Positions 9,239 through 18,884 are shown, counted from the stretch's first letter. The stretch is 64,000 nt of DNA from Bacillota bacterium (GCA_019422105.1 JAHZDZ010000002.1:1-64000); one strand, 5' to 3'. The notes: generated from the letters alone by a model not told the origin. Numbers and translations: made by a program.

Positions 9239-9566
9239 ACATATATTTTAATGTGATAAAATGAAATATTGGATGATATGTCCTAACGAATATAATAAAA
9301 TAGAAAGCATGATTTAAGGCGGCTTGACTTAAGAAAACAAAATGCAACAGTATTGGATTCTTAAGGCAGCGGCCATTGTCGGCTTTCTTTTTTTATGTCC
9401 TTTTACAGCGTGGCATATGTGTTGAATGATATAGATATTCATATGTTTATTTGTCACATTGACAATTGTTTTTACATGAAAATACAGCTATAGCAAAGTA
9501 ATAAGGAAAAGGGAATTTACTGTCTTTTTTTGGTTGTTTTTGCAATTGTTGTTTAGAAAGCAAAAT
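9239..9566. other. non-coding stretch
   Basis: This 330-base AT-rich stretch lies between the FUSC gene and the Pho-box promoter. A weak imperfect hairpin followed by T residues near 9365-9395 may terminate the upstream gene. No ORF with a ribosome site was seen. Confidence 0.5.
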
Positions 9567-9616
9567 GTTATACTTAGGTTAAAAATAAGTTAAGTTCATG
9601 TTAAATGACATACAAT
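9567..9616 (+). promoter_or_regulatory. Pho-box-like promoter with four 11-bp-phased repeats
   Basis: GTTAT at 9567 and GTTAA at 9578, 9589 and 9600 repeat with an exact 11-base period, followed by TACAAT (9611-9616) as a -10 element. Tandem TTAACA-like direct repeats with 11-base spacing overlapping the -35 region are the known form of PhoP/PhoB binding sites. The downstream gene is a phosphate symporter with a PhoU domain, which fits phosphate-starvation control. Confidence 0.75.
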
Positions 9617-9653
9617 CGAAAAATACGCCTGAAGACGCGAAAGGATAAAAAAT

Positions 9654-11420
9654 ATGTTTCTGATAGATATGCTGCCTTTGTTTGCCGGTATTGGACTGTT
9701 TTTATTTGGTATGAGTATTTTGGGAGCGGCGCTTGAAAAAATTGCGGGCGCAAAGCTAGAAAAAATGCTGGAAAAGCTGACCAGCAACCGAATTAAGGGC
9801 GTTCTGCTGGGTACTGCTGTCACAGGTGTTATACAAAGCTCATCCGCAACGACCATCATGGTCGTTGGTTTGCTGAATGCGGGAATTATAAAGCTCAGCC
9901 ACGCAGTGCCTGTGGTTATGGGCGCCAATATCGGTACGACAGTTACGGCACAGATACTGCGTCTTGGCGACTTGAGCAGTTCTAATATACTCCTCTCTCT
10001 CTTAAAGCCGTCCTCCTTTGGGCCGATACTCATAGGAATAGGCGCGGCTCTCAATTTATTTTCCAAGAAAAGAAAATCAAAGGATTTGGGTATGGTTATG
10101 CTGGGACTTGGCATGCTGTTTTTTGGCATGAATACCATGGAGACAACATTATCCCCTTTAAAGGAGCAGGCATGGTTTAATGACGTCTTTTTCCTGTTTC
10201 AGAACCCCCTTTTGGGAATTTTATTGGGAGCGGTGATGACTGCCATTTTGCAGAGCTCCTCCGCGTCAGTTGGTATTTTGCAGGCGCTTGCGTCTACCGG
10301 AGCTGTGACCTTTTCCACGGCTGTTCCTATTATTTTGGGCCAGAACGTAGGCAAATGCGTGACGGTTCTTCTGGCGAGCATTGGCTCTAAAAAGAACGCC
10401 AAGCGGGCGGTATTCATTGATGTGGCTGCAAATACAATAGGTATGGTGTTTTTCTTTATTATTATCTATTCCTTCCAGTATTTTGTCGGCTTCGGTCGGT
10501 GGGAGACGCCGATGACAAGGGGTAATATTGCGGATTTCCACACGCTTTTTAACTTTGTGACGACTCTGGTTTTACTGCCCTTTATCAATAAGCTCATAAA
10601 GCTTTCCAAGGTCTTTGTAAAGGAGGACGAGACCTCCAAGGGGGAAAAAGCTTTGGAGCAATTGGACGATCTTCTTTTGGCGACGCCCAACGTAGCCATT
10701 GAGCAGTGCAGGAAAACGGTTCTGACCATGTCAAAGATTACCTATGACAACTTCGAGAACGCCCTTGGTCTTCTGGGTAATTATGTGCCGGAAAAAATGG
10801 ACATTCTACAGGAAAATGAAATACTGTTGGACAGGTATGAATCTGAAATCGGCAATTATATTGTCAAAATAACGGCGCTGGATATTAAGGATTCCGATAA
10901 CAAGCTGGCGACGGAAATGCTTCACACCATTGGTGATTTGGAGAGAATCAGCGATCATGCTGTCAATATAGCGGAGGTAGCGCAGTACAATATGGAGAAT
11001 GATATTGCCATTTCCGAGGAGGGGCATAAGGAAATAAAAATCATTGGAGACGCCGTGAAGGAAATTCTTTCCATGGCCATCAAGGGCATTGAGGAGAGAA
11101 ATATGGAGGATGTGGAGAAGATAGAGCCTCTGGAACAGGTCATAGACAAGCTGCAGTTTGAGTTGAAGGAAAGGCATATTGACAGGCTTTGCGAAGGTCT
11201 GTGCAGTGTACAGGCGGGAATCTCCTTCCTTGAGGTTCTGGGAAATTTTGAGAGGGTAAGCGATCACTGCTCTAATTTGGCACTGTATATTATACAGTCC
11301 TATGAGGATGACTATCATGATTTTGACGCACATTACCATCTTCATAAAATACATAATGAACCGACGCCGGAGTATACGGCAACCTTTAACTACTATAATA
11401 ACAAATATTCTATCAATTAA
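9654..11420 (+). CDS. Na+/phosphate cotransporter with C-terminal PhoU domain
   Basis: The 588-residue protein is of the NptA/PNaS family (YjbB-like). Two inverted Na/Pi repeats carry the QSSSATT motif at residues 61-67 and QSSSASV at about 200-206. A C-terminal cytoplasmic region of about 230 residues is a PhoU-like helical-bundle domain with duplicated E-x3-D-type metal/phosphate-sensing helices (for example GDLERISDHAVNIAE and GNFERVSDHCSNLA). It mediates sodium-coupled phosphate movement across the membrane, with the PhoU domain probably sensing phosphate status. It is monocistronic, behind a Pho-box-like promoter and followed by a terminator. Confidence 0.93.
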   Translation: MFLIDMLPLFAGIGLFLFGMSILGAALEKIAGAKLEKMLEKLTSNRIKGVLLGTAVTGVIQSSSATTIMVVGLLNAGIIKLSHAVPVVMGANIGTTVTAQILRLGDLSSSNILLSLLKPSSFGPILIGIGAALNLFSKKRKSKDLGMVMLGLGMLFFGMNTMETTLSPLKEQAWFNDVFFLFQNPLLGILLGAVMTAILQSSSASVGILQALASTGAVTFSTAVPIILGQNVGKCVTVLLASIGSKKNAKRAVFIDVAANTIGMVFFFIIIYSFQYFVGFGRWETPMTRGNIADFHTLFNFVTTLVLLPFINKLIKLSKVFVKEDETSKGEKALEQLDDLLLATPNVAIEQCRKTVLTMSKITYDNFENALGLLGNYVPEKMDILQENEILLDRYESEIGNYIVKITALDIKDSDNKLATEMLHTIGDLERISDHAVNIAEVAQYNMENDIAISEEGHKEIKIIGDAVKEILSMAIKGIEERNMEDVEKIEPLEQVIDKLQFELKERHIDRLCEGLCSVQAGISFLEVLGNFERVSDHCSNLALYIIQSYEDDYHDFDAHYHLHKIHNEPTPEYTATFNYYNNKYSIN

Positions 11421-11469
11421 AGGGGATATCAGGGTTAGCTTAACAAAATGAACGTCACATAAAAAGAGA

Positions 11470-11497
11470 GGGCAGGATGATTTCCTGCCTTTTTTTA
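11470..11497 (+). terminator. terminator of the phosphate cotransporter
   Basis: GGCAGGA and TCCTGCC form a hairpin followed by seven T residues. Confidence 0.9.
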
Positions 11498-11686
11498 TAT
11501 GACGGACAGAATTTCATGAGATATGGCCCAGTAAACAATTTGCTTTTATAAAAACAGGACATTGCCTGTTTTATTATCATTATCATGTGAATATAATTCG
11601 GCATCCGCTCTATTCATTAAAATTGTCGAACGGTTTATTGATGGAGCATTTCGGGGACGGTATCCAATGGTGTGAAATTTAGGAGG

Positions 11687-11724
11687 GCTATGGCATGAAG
11701 ATTGTTCCATAGCCCGTTTTTTTA
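11687..11724 (+). terminator. orphan plus-strand terminator
   Basis: GGGCTATGG pairs with CCATAGCCC and is followed by seven T residues. It lies in the gene-free stretch 11498-11862. A second weaker hairpin AACAGG/CCTGTT with TTTTA lies at 11553-11573. No ORF or clear promoter explains a transcript ending here, so it may close a small RNA or a read-through transcript. Confidence 0.65.
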
Positions 11725-11787
11725 TGCGCTGAATGGAGGACGGTATGGGGGTGATACTGCCTGACAATGATAAGGGACAGAAAGGAC

Positions 11788-11818
11788 AAAAAAGACAGAC
11801 GGTTATGAAAACCGTCTG
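11788..11818 (-). terminator. terminator of the SLH surface protein
   Basis: On the minus strand CAGACGGTT pairs with AACCGTCTG and is followed by TCTTTTTT, 45 bases after the stop codon. Confidence 0.85.
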
Positions 11819-11862
11819 CCGAGATAATTGAGTGCGGCGAAGCTCTGCGTGCATTTTGCTTG

Positions 11863-13851
11863 TCAGGCGCTGAGCATGGCTGAAAACTGAACCAGGATAG
11901 CAGCTGCTTCTGCCCGCGTCAGGCTGCCCTCAGGATTCAATTGATTACCGCTTCCCTTTACAAGTCCGCTGCCCACGGCCCATTTTACAGCCTCTAAAGC
12001 CTCCTCCGCTATGCTTTTTGTATCTGTGAAGGAGGACAGATCATCTTTCTTTGAAACATCCAGGCCCCTATTTTTTGCCATATGATATATCATCAAAATA
12101 GTATCCTCACGGCTTACTGTTTTTTCTGCCTCAAAGGAGGAGGCGGCAATATTGCTGCTTTGACCCCAAGCCACGGCTGTATCATACCAGTTTCCCTCTG
12201 TGGCAGTTTCCTGTTTTCCTCCATCCATGCGGAAGAGGACGCTGATTAACTCTGCGGCAGTCATTGTTTTATTCGGAGCAAATTCGGTTTCAGACAGTCC
12301 GGACATAAGTCCTTGGCTGCCGGCTGCCGTTACGCTGTTAAAAAACCAATCTTTATCGGAAACATCTTGGAAGGAAAGTACACTGCCGTCAGTGTCCGAT
12401 TTTTCGGAAGTTTTTACATTGGTGAAGCTTCTGTTTGCTGCGGAGAGAACAAAATCAACGGAAGATTCCCCGGCGCTGTCTGACATACCTCTTGGTCCAT
12501 TGCCGTCAGACTTTCCGCCCTCCGGCGGCTGTGGCCTGCCGGCAGTATCGCTGCCGTCAGTCTGATTTTTATACTCTCTCGGTTTTTCCGCCGTATCTGT
12601 ACCTTCCTCAAAGTAATAAGGTTTTTCTGTTCCTTCCGGTTTTTGTCCCTGTGGCAAATGCATGCCACGGCCCATGCTGCCCTCCGTCTTGCCGCCATGC
12701 TGCATTTGTATACCTCCCGAATAGGAAGTGATGTTTGTATAGAGGCCCTCCGATTCATCTCCTTCTATGGTTCCGCCAATGTAAACATGGTAAGTGCCTT
12801 CCGTTAAGTACGGCGTACTGAAGGAGAGATAGGAGTAATCATTGGGAAGGTCATAGGCAAAAATGGGATTTTCGTTTTCATCTGTTACACAGATTAGATT
12901 GTCTATTGCCTCACTGAATTGCAGGAACATATAAAGCTGTTCTGAGTCTTCCTCCAGCGGGTCAAACATATTGCCGGCGCCTACAACAGTTCCTCCGTTT
13001 ATGACTGTGCCGCTGTCGCTGTCAAGGCCGCTGTCCATACTGTTTGGATTGGCCAGGGCAATAACAGTTCCCCCGTTTATGGTAATGTAGCCGTTGGAGT
13101 CAATGCCGTCGCCTTCCTCGCCGTTTGCTGCGCTGCAATAGAGATATCCTCCGTTTATAGTGATATGTGCTATGCCGTCCTCGCTGCAGTTAAGAGAATC
13201 GTCTTGGCTGATAACGTGTATTATGCCGTTGTTTATAGTTAAATGCTTATATTTTACTTCAATCCCTTCGTTGTCACCGTTTACTGTCAGGCTGCCGCTT
13301 CCGTCAATTATCAGGGAGACATTGGAGCTGACAGCGGCGTCATGCTTGACGGTATCCGTCTCTGTTTTCAGTGTATGAGAACCGTTTACTGTATTTTCTG
13401 AATTTTCCTCGAGATAAATTGTTACGCCTGCTTTTTCCGCCTCTGCGGGCTCGCAGGCACTGTAAACCATAATAGCGGGCGCTGTACGGCAGGTTATGGA
13501 TACGCCGTCCAGAATGAGGGTGACGTTGTCTTCCTCCCCGGCACTGACGGCGATCTGTGCGTTTTCTATCTCCCCGCTGATGCGGTAGACGCCTGCCTTA
13601 GTAATATTGACTACCGTATTTTCCAGATCCTTTAAATCCGCTGCTACATCCTCATGGGTCTCAATCTTTGTGGACTGATAGACAGGAGAGGACGCGTCGG
13701 CGGAAATACTGCTGCCGTCTACGGATATTCCGTCATCCGAAAGCAGAATTTCAGTTTCTGTCTGAGCCGCCGCAGAGCGGGAACAGGCGGGAAGCAGAGA
13801 AATCATCATGCACAGTGATAAGCAAAAAGACAGTATTTTTTTACGTTTCAT
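11863..13851 (-). CDS. surface carbohydrate-binding (Cthe_2159-like) protein with SLH repeats
   Basis: The 662-residue exported protein has an N-terminal signal ending LLPACS, which looks like a lipobox. Residues of about 60-370 form an Asn/Gly-rich beta-helix with repeated ITINGG and INGGTV turns, resembling the carbohydrate-binding Cthe_2159 (DUF4353) family. A low-complexity Gly/Pro/Glu linker follows (about 370-460). Three S-layer homology repeats then occupy roughly 490-660 (FQDVSDKDWFF..., WYDTAVAWGQ..., TRAEAAAILVQF). The start ATG has an AGGAGGAAA site. It probably binds polysaccharide while held at the cell wall. Having both a lipobox and SLH repeats is unusual, and the Cys may simply be part of a Sec signal. 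Confidence 0.85.
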   Translation of the reverse strand: MKRKKILSFCLSLCMMISLLPACSRSAAAQTETEILLSDDGISVDGSSISADASSPVYQSTKIETHEDVAADLKDLENTVVNITKAGVYRISGEIENAQIAVSAGEEDNVTLILDGVSITCRTAPAIMVYSACEPAEAEKAGVTIYLEENSENTVNGSHTLKTETDTVKHDAAVSSNVSLIIDGSGSLTVNGDNEGIEVKYKHLTINNGIIHVISQDDSLNCSEDGIAHITINGGYLYCSAANGEEGDGIDSNGYITINGGTVIALANPNSMDSGLDSDSGTVINGGTVVGAGNMFDPLEEDSEQLYMFLQFSEAIDNLICVTDENENPIFAYDLPNDYSYLSFSTPYLTEGTYHVYIGGTIEGDESEGLYTNITSYSGGIQMQHGGKTEGSMGRGMHLPQGQKPEGTEKPYYFEEGTDTAEKPREYKNQTDGSDTAGRPQPPEGGKSDGNGPRGMSDSAGESSVDFVLSAANRSFTNVKTSEKSDTDGSVLSFQDVSDKDWFFNSVTAAGSQGLMSGLSETEFAPNKTMTAAELISVLFRMDGGKQETATEGNWYDTAVAWGQSSNIAASSFEAEKTVSREDTILMIYHMAKNRGLDVSKKDDLSSFTDTKSIAEEALEAVKWAVGSGLVKGSGNQLNPEGSLTRAEAAAILVQFSAMLSA

Positions 13852-14218
13852 ATCATTTCCTCCTTTTTTATATTTGTATGATAAGGCAATAAGCTGAGAA
13901 GGAAATTACAGAAAAGTTAGAATATGGTTAAAAAGCAGAGAGGCAGGGGAGAAGGAATGTGTTGAATTTGAAATTTTAGACCTGCCTTCTGCATTTACGG
14001 CAAAAACTGATATTATAGATTTCTATGATTTTGATAAGGTTTCGAGAAGCCTTTTCGGTATAGTGGCCCAAGATACAGAAAAAAGGATCTTCTTTTTTTT
14101 GCTATTTATATGTAATTGACCATAGGGGTATTGTTTTGTTTTTTATCAAACAGGCTGTGTGGCGGTTTACGGCAGGGCTGCACTCTGTTTGCGAAAAGCT
14201 CTCCCGCAATTTCCAATT
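13852..14218. other. intergenic stretch between two minus-strand genes
   Basis: This 367-base region must hold the promoter of the SLH gene and the 3' end of the LysR transcript. A weak hairpin with a long T-run lies near 14079-14101. No supported ORF was found. Confidence 0.5.
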
Positions 14219-15175
14219 TTATCTGTTAAGTGCAAGCTGTGTTTTGGCGGTGAAGGACACGGATTCCTCCAAATACTGTTCCAGATATTGTATAAATGCT
14301 CCCAGCTCCTCCCCCAGCGCCTTATTTTTCAGCTTTACCCAGCCGATACGCATATCGTCATCACCCTCCACAGGTACGGATACCATGCCGGAATCCATTG
14401 AACCCTCCATCAAAAGGCCATTGCCGGGGGTAAAGGCATCTGTGGTTGTGATGACAGTGATGGCAGTGGCATGATCTGTAACATTGATAATACGGGGCGG
14501 ATGCTCAAAGGAGGAGAGAAGAAAATCTTCCGAAAAATTGAGCGATATACCTTCGTTTGGGCCAAAGCGCAGATAGGGATAGGCGTTCAAGCTTTCCTTT
14601 GTTATTGTCTTTTTTTCCAGAAGGGGATGGCCGCGGCGCAAAAAAACACAGGGCTTAACGGATTTCAACTCATAAAATTCCATCTGGTTTGTTTTCAGTA
14701 TGTAGTCTATGGTGTTTTCGCTCAGATGAGACAGAAAGATAACGCCTATATCGGCAACGTGTGAGGCGACGTCGGAAAGCACATCAAAAACACCTTCCTC
14801 CTTGATGGTCAAGTTATAGGGGGTACAATTCAATAGCCGTACGATTGCCGCAAAGGCATTTGAAACAAAGGAGTATCTTTGTGTAGCGACAGTTAAGGGG
14901 ATGCTTGCTGTCTGCACACGGTTTTTACGGTAGATACTCTCAACATGGTTTTTCTGAAGGAGAAGGGATTTGGCGTAATGCAGGAATTCATTTCCCTGCT
15001 CGGTAAATTCAATGCCGCGGTTTGTACGGCGCAGTATTTCAATGCCCAAAAAATTCTCCAACTCCCGAATAGCACTAGAGACAGTGGACTGGGAAAGATA
15101 TAGTTTTTGAGCCGCTTTATTGATGGAGCCGCATTTAGATACTTCTACTAAATAAAAAAGCTGCTGAAAAGTCAA
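14219..15175 (-). CDS. LysR-family transcriptional regulator
   Basis: The 318-residue protein has an N-terminal winged helix-turn-helix (residues 1-60; SINKAAQKLYLSQSTVSSAI recognition region) and a LysR substrate-binding domain from about 90. It starts at TTG 15175 with a GGTGG site seven bases upstream. No ATG fits. It is transcribed divergently from the DUF917 / permease / NicX-like operon, the classical arrangement for a LysR activator of an adjacent catabolic operon. It resembles the LysR protein at 57829-58755 in its first 70 residues. Confidence 0.92.
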   Translation of the reverse strand: MTFQQLFYLVEVSKCGSINKAAQKLYLSQSTVSSAIRELENFLGIEILRRTNRGIEFTEQGNEFLHYAKSLLLQKNHVESIYRKNRVQTASIPLTVATQRYSFVSNAFAAIVRLLNCTPYNLTIKEEGVFDVLSDVASHVADIGVIFLSHLSENTIDYILKTNQMEFYELKSVKPCVFLRRGHPLLEKKTITKESLNAYPYLRFGPNEGISLNFSEDFLLSSFEHPPRIINVTDHATAITVITTTDAFTPGNGLLMEGSMDSGMVSVPVEGDDDMRIGWVKLKNKALGEELGAFIQYLEQYLEESVSFTAKTQLALNR

Positions 15176-15254
15176 ACAGACACCACCTTTCTGAAATGAA
15201 ACAAGCCGTTTTTAACAGTATATCTGCTTTTTGGAGGTGCGTCAATTTAGATAA

Positions 15255-15293
15255 CGAAAAAATCGATATCTAGACCGAAAAAATAGATTCTAC
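15255..15293. promoter_or_regulatory. putative LysR operator: 21-bp direct repeat
   Basis: CGAAAAAAT occurs at 15255 and 15276 within two related ~20-base blocks, a 21-base (two helical turn) period, in the divergent LysR/DUF917 region. A perfect palindrome GTGAAATTTCAC follows at 15335-15346, after an AT-rich stretch (TATATTATAACTATAG) that may hold the operon's -10. Regulator binding is inferred. Confidence 0.5.
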
Positions 15294-15481
15294 CACTGCC
15301 AAGAGAAACGATGGTATATTATAACTATAGAAAAGTGAAATTTCACTCTTGTATTTAGTAAAATTGTCGCGATATTTTACTGTTTTTGAGACGGGAACTT
15401 TCTTTACGGAATCTTGATGTGTTGTTATCGTTTTTTATGGGAGCGTTTGCTCAAATGCGGAGCCGGAAAGGTGGAATCAAT

Positions 15482-16585
15482 ATGAGCAGGATGTTAGGAA
15501 AACAGGATTTAAAGGAAATTATTTACGGCGCAACCTTTTTAGGAGCAGGGGGAGGAGGCCCCTTGAGTTTGGCGTTGAAGATGCTGGACAGACTGGAGGC
15601 AAAGGGAAGAAAAATCGAGTTGGAGCTGATAAACATTGATGAGATGACAGAGGATGACTATGCCGTTTCTGTTGTCTGTGTCGGATCACCCTCCACGTGG
15701 CTTGACGCGGATTTGGGACCGGGAGGTATCTGCTCATTGGAGGCGTTTCAAAGGGCTTATGAAATGGAAGGCAAAAATGTCAGATATTTATATCCCATAG
15801 AGATTGGTGCGGTAAACCTTTTTATGCCTATGCTGGTATCCATTCTGCTGGACGAAGATCCCAAAAAGCGTCTGGCTATCATTGATGCGGACGGGTGCGG
15901 CAGAGCTGTGCCGGAATTGAGCACCTCTTTAAATTCCGCAAGAGGATTTCTTCCCTGTCCCATGGGGCTTGGAAGCTATGAGGGGGACAAATTAATTGCG
16001 TACCCTACTTCAAATGCTCAGGCGGAAACCATAGCAAGAAATCTGAGCGCTGCCTTTGGCATGCAGGTTGGCTTAAGCTCATGGGCAATGAGAAGAGAGG
16101 ACATGTATGATAATCTTGTACCAAACTCCATTACCAACTGCCAGAGTATCGGCAGAATCCTTTTGAAAGCCATGGAGGAGAAAACGGATATTGTCGGAGA
16201 AATCGGAAAAACCATGGAAATCAGAATGGCGTGCAGAGGAAAAATAACAAAAATCGATTTAAAAATGGAAAATGGCTTTGACTATGGCACCACAACCATT
16301 GAGGGGATTGACGGAAGGTGTTATTTTATTGATTTCCAGAATGAAAACCTTCTCATGCGAGACAAAGAGGGAAAGGTGTATTTGACGGTTCCGGAGCTTA
16401 TCTGCGTATTGCAGGAGGATACCTGCCTTCCGCTGACGAATGCGGAGACCAGAGAGGGAATGGAGGTACTGGTTTCCTTCATGCCCGCCTACCGCCAATG
16501 GTGGAATGAGGATAAGGGCGCTTACCGCTGCTGGGATCATCTGCTGAAGGATATTTCATACAGGGGTAAAATGGTCCGTTTTTAA
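15482..16585 (+). CDS. DUF917 / S-methyl-thiohydantoin desulfurase-like protein
   Basis: The 367-residue protein fits the DUF917 (PF06032) family, found beside hydantoin and pyrimidine catabolic genes and related to the N-terminal part of HyuA-type enzymes. The N-terminal YGATFLGAGGGG motif is characteristic. The ATG at 15482 is chosen over an in-frame upstream extension because AAAGGTGG lies before it and family proteins start near this MLGKQDLKEIIYGA sequence. It is the first gene of an operon with an NCS1 permease and a NicX/M29-like enzyme, suggesting uptake and cleavage of a ring or N-acyl compound. The exact substrate is unknown. Confidence 0.85.
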   Translation: MSRMLGKQDLKEIIYGATFLGAGGGGPLSLALKMLDRLEAKGRKIELELINIDEMTEDDYAVSVVCVGSPSTWLDADLGPGGICSLEAFQRAYEMEGKNVRYLYPIEIGAVNLFMPMLVSILLDEDPKKRLAIIDADGCGRAVPELSTSLNSARGFLPCPMGLGSYEGDKLIAYPTSNAQAETIARNLSAAFGMQVGLSSWAMRREDMYDNLVPNSITNCQSIGRILLKAMEEKTDIVGEIGKTMEIRMACRGKITKIDLKMENGFDYGTTTIEGIDGRCYFIDFQNENLLMRDKEGKVYLTVPELICVLQEDTCLPLTNAETREGMEVLVSFMPAYRQWWNEDKGAYRCWDHLLKDISYRGKMVRF

Positions 16586-16629
16586 AACCTGCCAGCGGAT
16601 AAAAACATTTGAAAACGGAGGTGTATCTT

Positions 16630-17910
16630 ATGAAATCTGAGAAAAGCTCCATTATGGAAACAACCACATTGGAAAGAGTGCCAATGGAGGATAGAAAGAG
16701 CTGGCAGTCTGTTGCCTTTATCTGGGCAGGTACGGCAATTGCCGTGCCGGGGCTTATGCTGGGAGGAATGGCGGCGGATATACTGCCTTTTTGGCCGGCT
16801 GTTGCGGCTTTGCTTTTGGGATACTCCCTGATTGTTGTGTACATGGTATTTTTGGGCTCGCAGTCAAGCGATTTAGGGGTTCCCACAACAGTGGCAATAT
16901 CCTCTGCTTTTGGGAAAAGAGGATCCGGCTTTGCCATATCCTGTATTATTGCGGTGGCTATGACGGGATGGTTTGCATTCCAGACAACAGTCTGCGCCTC
17001 CTCTATGAATATGCTTTTGGAGAGTGTGTTTGGCATACACTGTCCTTTATGGCTGATGAATGTTCTGTGCGGTGTTGTCATGCTGGCAACAGCTATTTAC
17101 GGGTTTGTCGTCATAAAGATACTGAATTATATTTCTGTGCCGGCTTTGGCGGTGATGCTATTATATGGGCTTTATTATGCTCTGACAAGGCCGGGGGCGC
17201 TGGAGCATTTGGCGGGCTATACGCCGCCGAATCCGGGAAGCTTTGTCAGCGGTGTTTCCATGGCAGTGGGAGGTATGGCGGTCAGCGGCGTAATCGCGGG
17301 AGACTATACCAGATACTGCAAATCACGCAGGGATACATCCATAGCGGCGGTTATGGGGGTAATACCGGGGGGAGTCGGTATTCTTGTCATAGGTGCCATT
17401 TTGGCAATCACTACGGGCAATTATGATATAACTTTGATATTTACCAGTATCGGCGTGCCGTTTTTGGGACTTTTGGTACTGGTTTTGGCAACCTGGACTA
17501 CCAATACGGGAAACGCCTATTCTGCGGGAATTGCTCTTGTGAATATGTTCCAGCTGAAGGACGACAGGCGGGCTGCAATGACAATGGCCGCAGGGCTTGT
17601 GGGAACTGCATTGGCGGCTGTGGGGATTATCAATTATTTTGGAAACTTCCTGAACCTCATCAGCGCCTGTGTGCCGCCGGTGGTAGGAGCGGCCGTTGCT
17701 GACTATTGGATTCTGGGCAAAGGCAGGCCGGAAAACTGGAAGCCGGTAGACGGGGTAAACTGGATCGGATGTGTCTCCTGGGCTTTGGGGGCTGGGGCAG
17801 CACTGCTGTTTCCGAATTTCTTTATTCCGGCAATTAACGGCATTGCGGTTTCTCTGGTCTGTTATCTGATAGGAAGTAAAATAGCGGGGAAGAAGGCGGA
17901 AGAGGTATGA
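16630..17910 (+). CDS. NCS1-family cytosine/purine/hydantoin permease
   Basis: The 426-residue protein has about 12 transmembrane segments and the CodB-like start (RKSWQSVAFIWAGTAIAVPGLMLGG), with SGVIAGDYTRY in the middle and ATWTTNTGNAYSAG, typical of nucleobase:cation symporter-1 proteins. ATG 16630 has an ACGGAGG site nearby and is preferred over the in-frame 16609 codon, which lacks one. It probably imports the substrate of the flanking DUF917 and NicX-like enzymes. The stop overlaps the next gene by four bases (ATGA). Confidence 0.92.
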   Translation: MKSEKSSIMETTTLERVPMEDRKSWQSVAFIWAGTAIAVPGLMLGGMAADILPFWPAVAALLLGYSLIVVYMVFLGSQSSDLGVPTTVAISSAFGKRGSGFAISCIIAVAMTGWFAFQTTVCASSMNMLLESVFGIHCPLWLMNVLCGVVMLATAIYGFVVIKILNYISVPALAVMLLYGLYYALTRPGALEHLAGYTPPNPGSFVSGVSMAVGGMAVSGVIAGDYTRYCKSRRDTSIAAVMGVIPGGVGILVIGAILAITTGNYDITLIFTSIGVPFLGLLVLVLATWTTNTGNAYSAGIALVNMFQLKDDRRAAMTMAAGLVGTALAAVGIINYFGNFLNLISACVPPVVGAAVADYWILGKGRPENWKPVDGVNWIGCVSWALGAGAALLFPNFFIPAINGIAVSLVCYLIGSKIAGKKAEEV

Positions 17911-18884
17911 GTGAAATTGTTTACAACGCGGCGAGAACGGTATTGAAAAGTTGTTTGGCTGTTAAAAAAGATGAAAAACTGTTACTGGTGACGGATGAGG
18001 GAAAGGCGGCTCTTACCCGAATTTTTAAGGAGGCGGCGCAGGATTTGGGTCTTGATGTCGTATCGATGGAAGGACCCATGCAGGAGGGCGGGGAGCCTCC
18101 CCGTTTTATTGCTGACGCTTTGCTTGGAGCGGATGCGGCGATGCTTTTGACAAGCGGTTCTCTGACCCACACCCATGCAAGAGGCGCCGCCACAAAAAAG
18201 GGAGTCCGTATCGCAAGCCTTCCCCGAATAACGCAGGAGGTCATTGAAAAGACCTTTGACGTGGATTATGTTGAGATGGGGCGAATTACCGGAATACTGA
18301 CACGAAAACTGACGCAGGCGGAAGAGGTGCGGATTACAACAGAGCTGGGAACGGATATATCACTTCCCCTAAAGGGACGTGAAGCTATGGCGGATGCAGG
18401 GGATTTGTCAGGCTTTGGCGCGGTAGGCAATCTGCCCGCCGGGGAGGCCATGATTTCCCCCTTGGAGGGAAAGGGAGACGGAATCATTGTCGTTGACGGT
18501 GTGATAGCGGGATTGGGTATCCTTTGTTCTCCCCTGAAGCTTTTTATGGAAAAGGGAAGAATTGTACATGCCAAGGGGGAACAGGCGGGAGATTTTTTAA
18601 ATTACATAGACGCCTATGACAGCTATGCGGGTGCCATTGCGGAATTTGGTATCGGGACAAATCCCAAATGTGAAATTATGGGAAACCCTCTGTCTGATGA
18701 GAAGATTTACGGCACCATACATTTTGGGTTTGGCAATAACCTTTTTATGGGAGGTGCACAGGACAGCAATATACACTATGACTGCATTATTACAGAGCCA
18801 ACGGTTACCCTTGACGGAATTTGTATTATAGAAAAGGGAAGACATGTCTATGAAGACGCCTGTGACAACAGGGGGTGGGAATAA
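17907..18884 (+). CDS. NicX / M29 aminopeptidase-like metalloenzyme
   Basis: The 325-residue protein resembles the COG2309 group, which includes M29 leucyl aminopeptidases and NicX-like ring-cleaving dioxygenases. Visible features are an N-terminal Rossmann-like half (LLLVTDEGKAAL), a GTDISLPLKGR strand pair, GEAMISPLEG with a likely metal-ligand Glu, EFGIGTNPKC, and HFGFGNNLFMGG followed by HYDCI near the C-terminus. It starts within the permease stop codon, so translation is coupled. In this context it probably hydrolyses or opens the imported compound. It differs from the M29 protein at 50155-51273, which is longer and more typical. Confidence 0.75.
   Translation: MSEIVYNAARTVLKSCLAVKKDEKLLLVTDEGKAALTRIFKEAAQDLGLDVVSMEGPMQEGGEPPRFIADALLGADAAMLLTSGSLTHTHARGAATKKGVRIASLPRITQEVIEKTFDVDYVEMGRITGILTRKLTQAEEVRITTELGTDISLPLKGREAMADAGDLSGFGAVGNLPAGEAMISPLEGKGDGIIVVDGVIAGLGILCSPLKLFMEKGRIVHAKGEQAGDFLNYIDAYDSYAGAIAEFGIGTNPKCEIMGNPLSDEKIYGTIHFGFGNNLFMGGAQDSNIHYDCIITEPTVTLDGICIIEKGRHVYEDACDNRGWE

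Noticed and set aside
11546..11854. 102-codon minus-strand frame after the SLH protein gene
   Set aside because: It contains two terminator hairpins and lacks a ribosome site.
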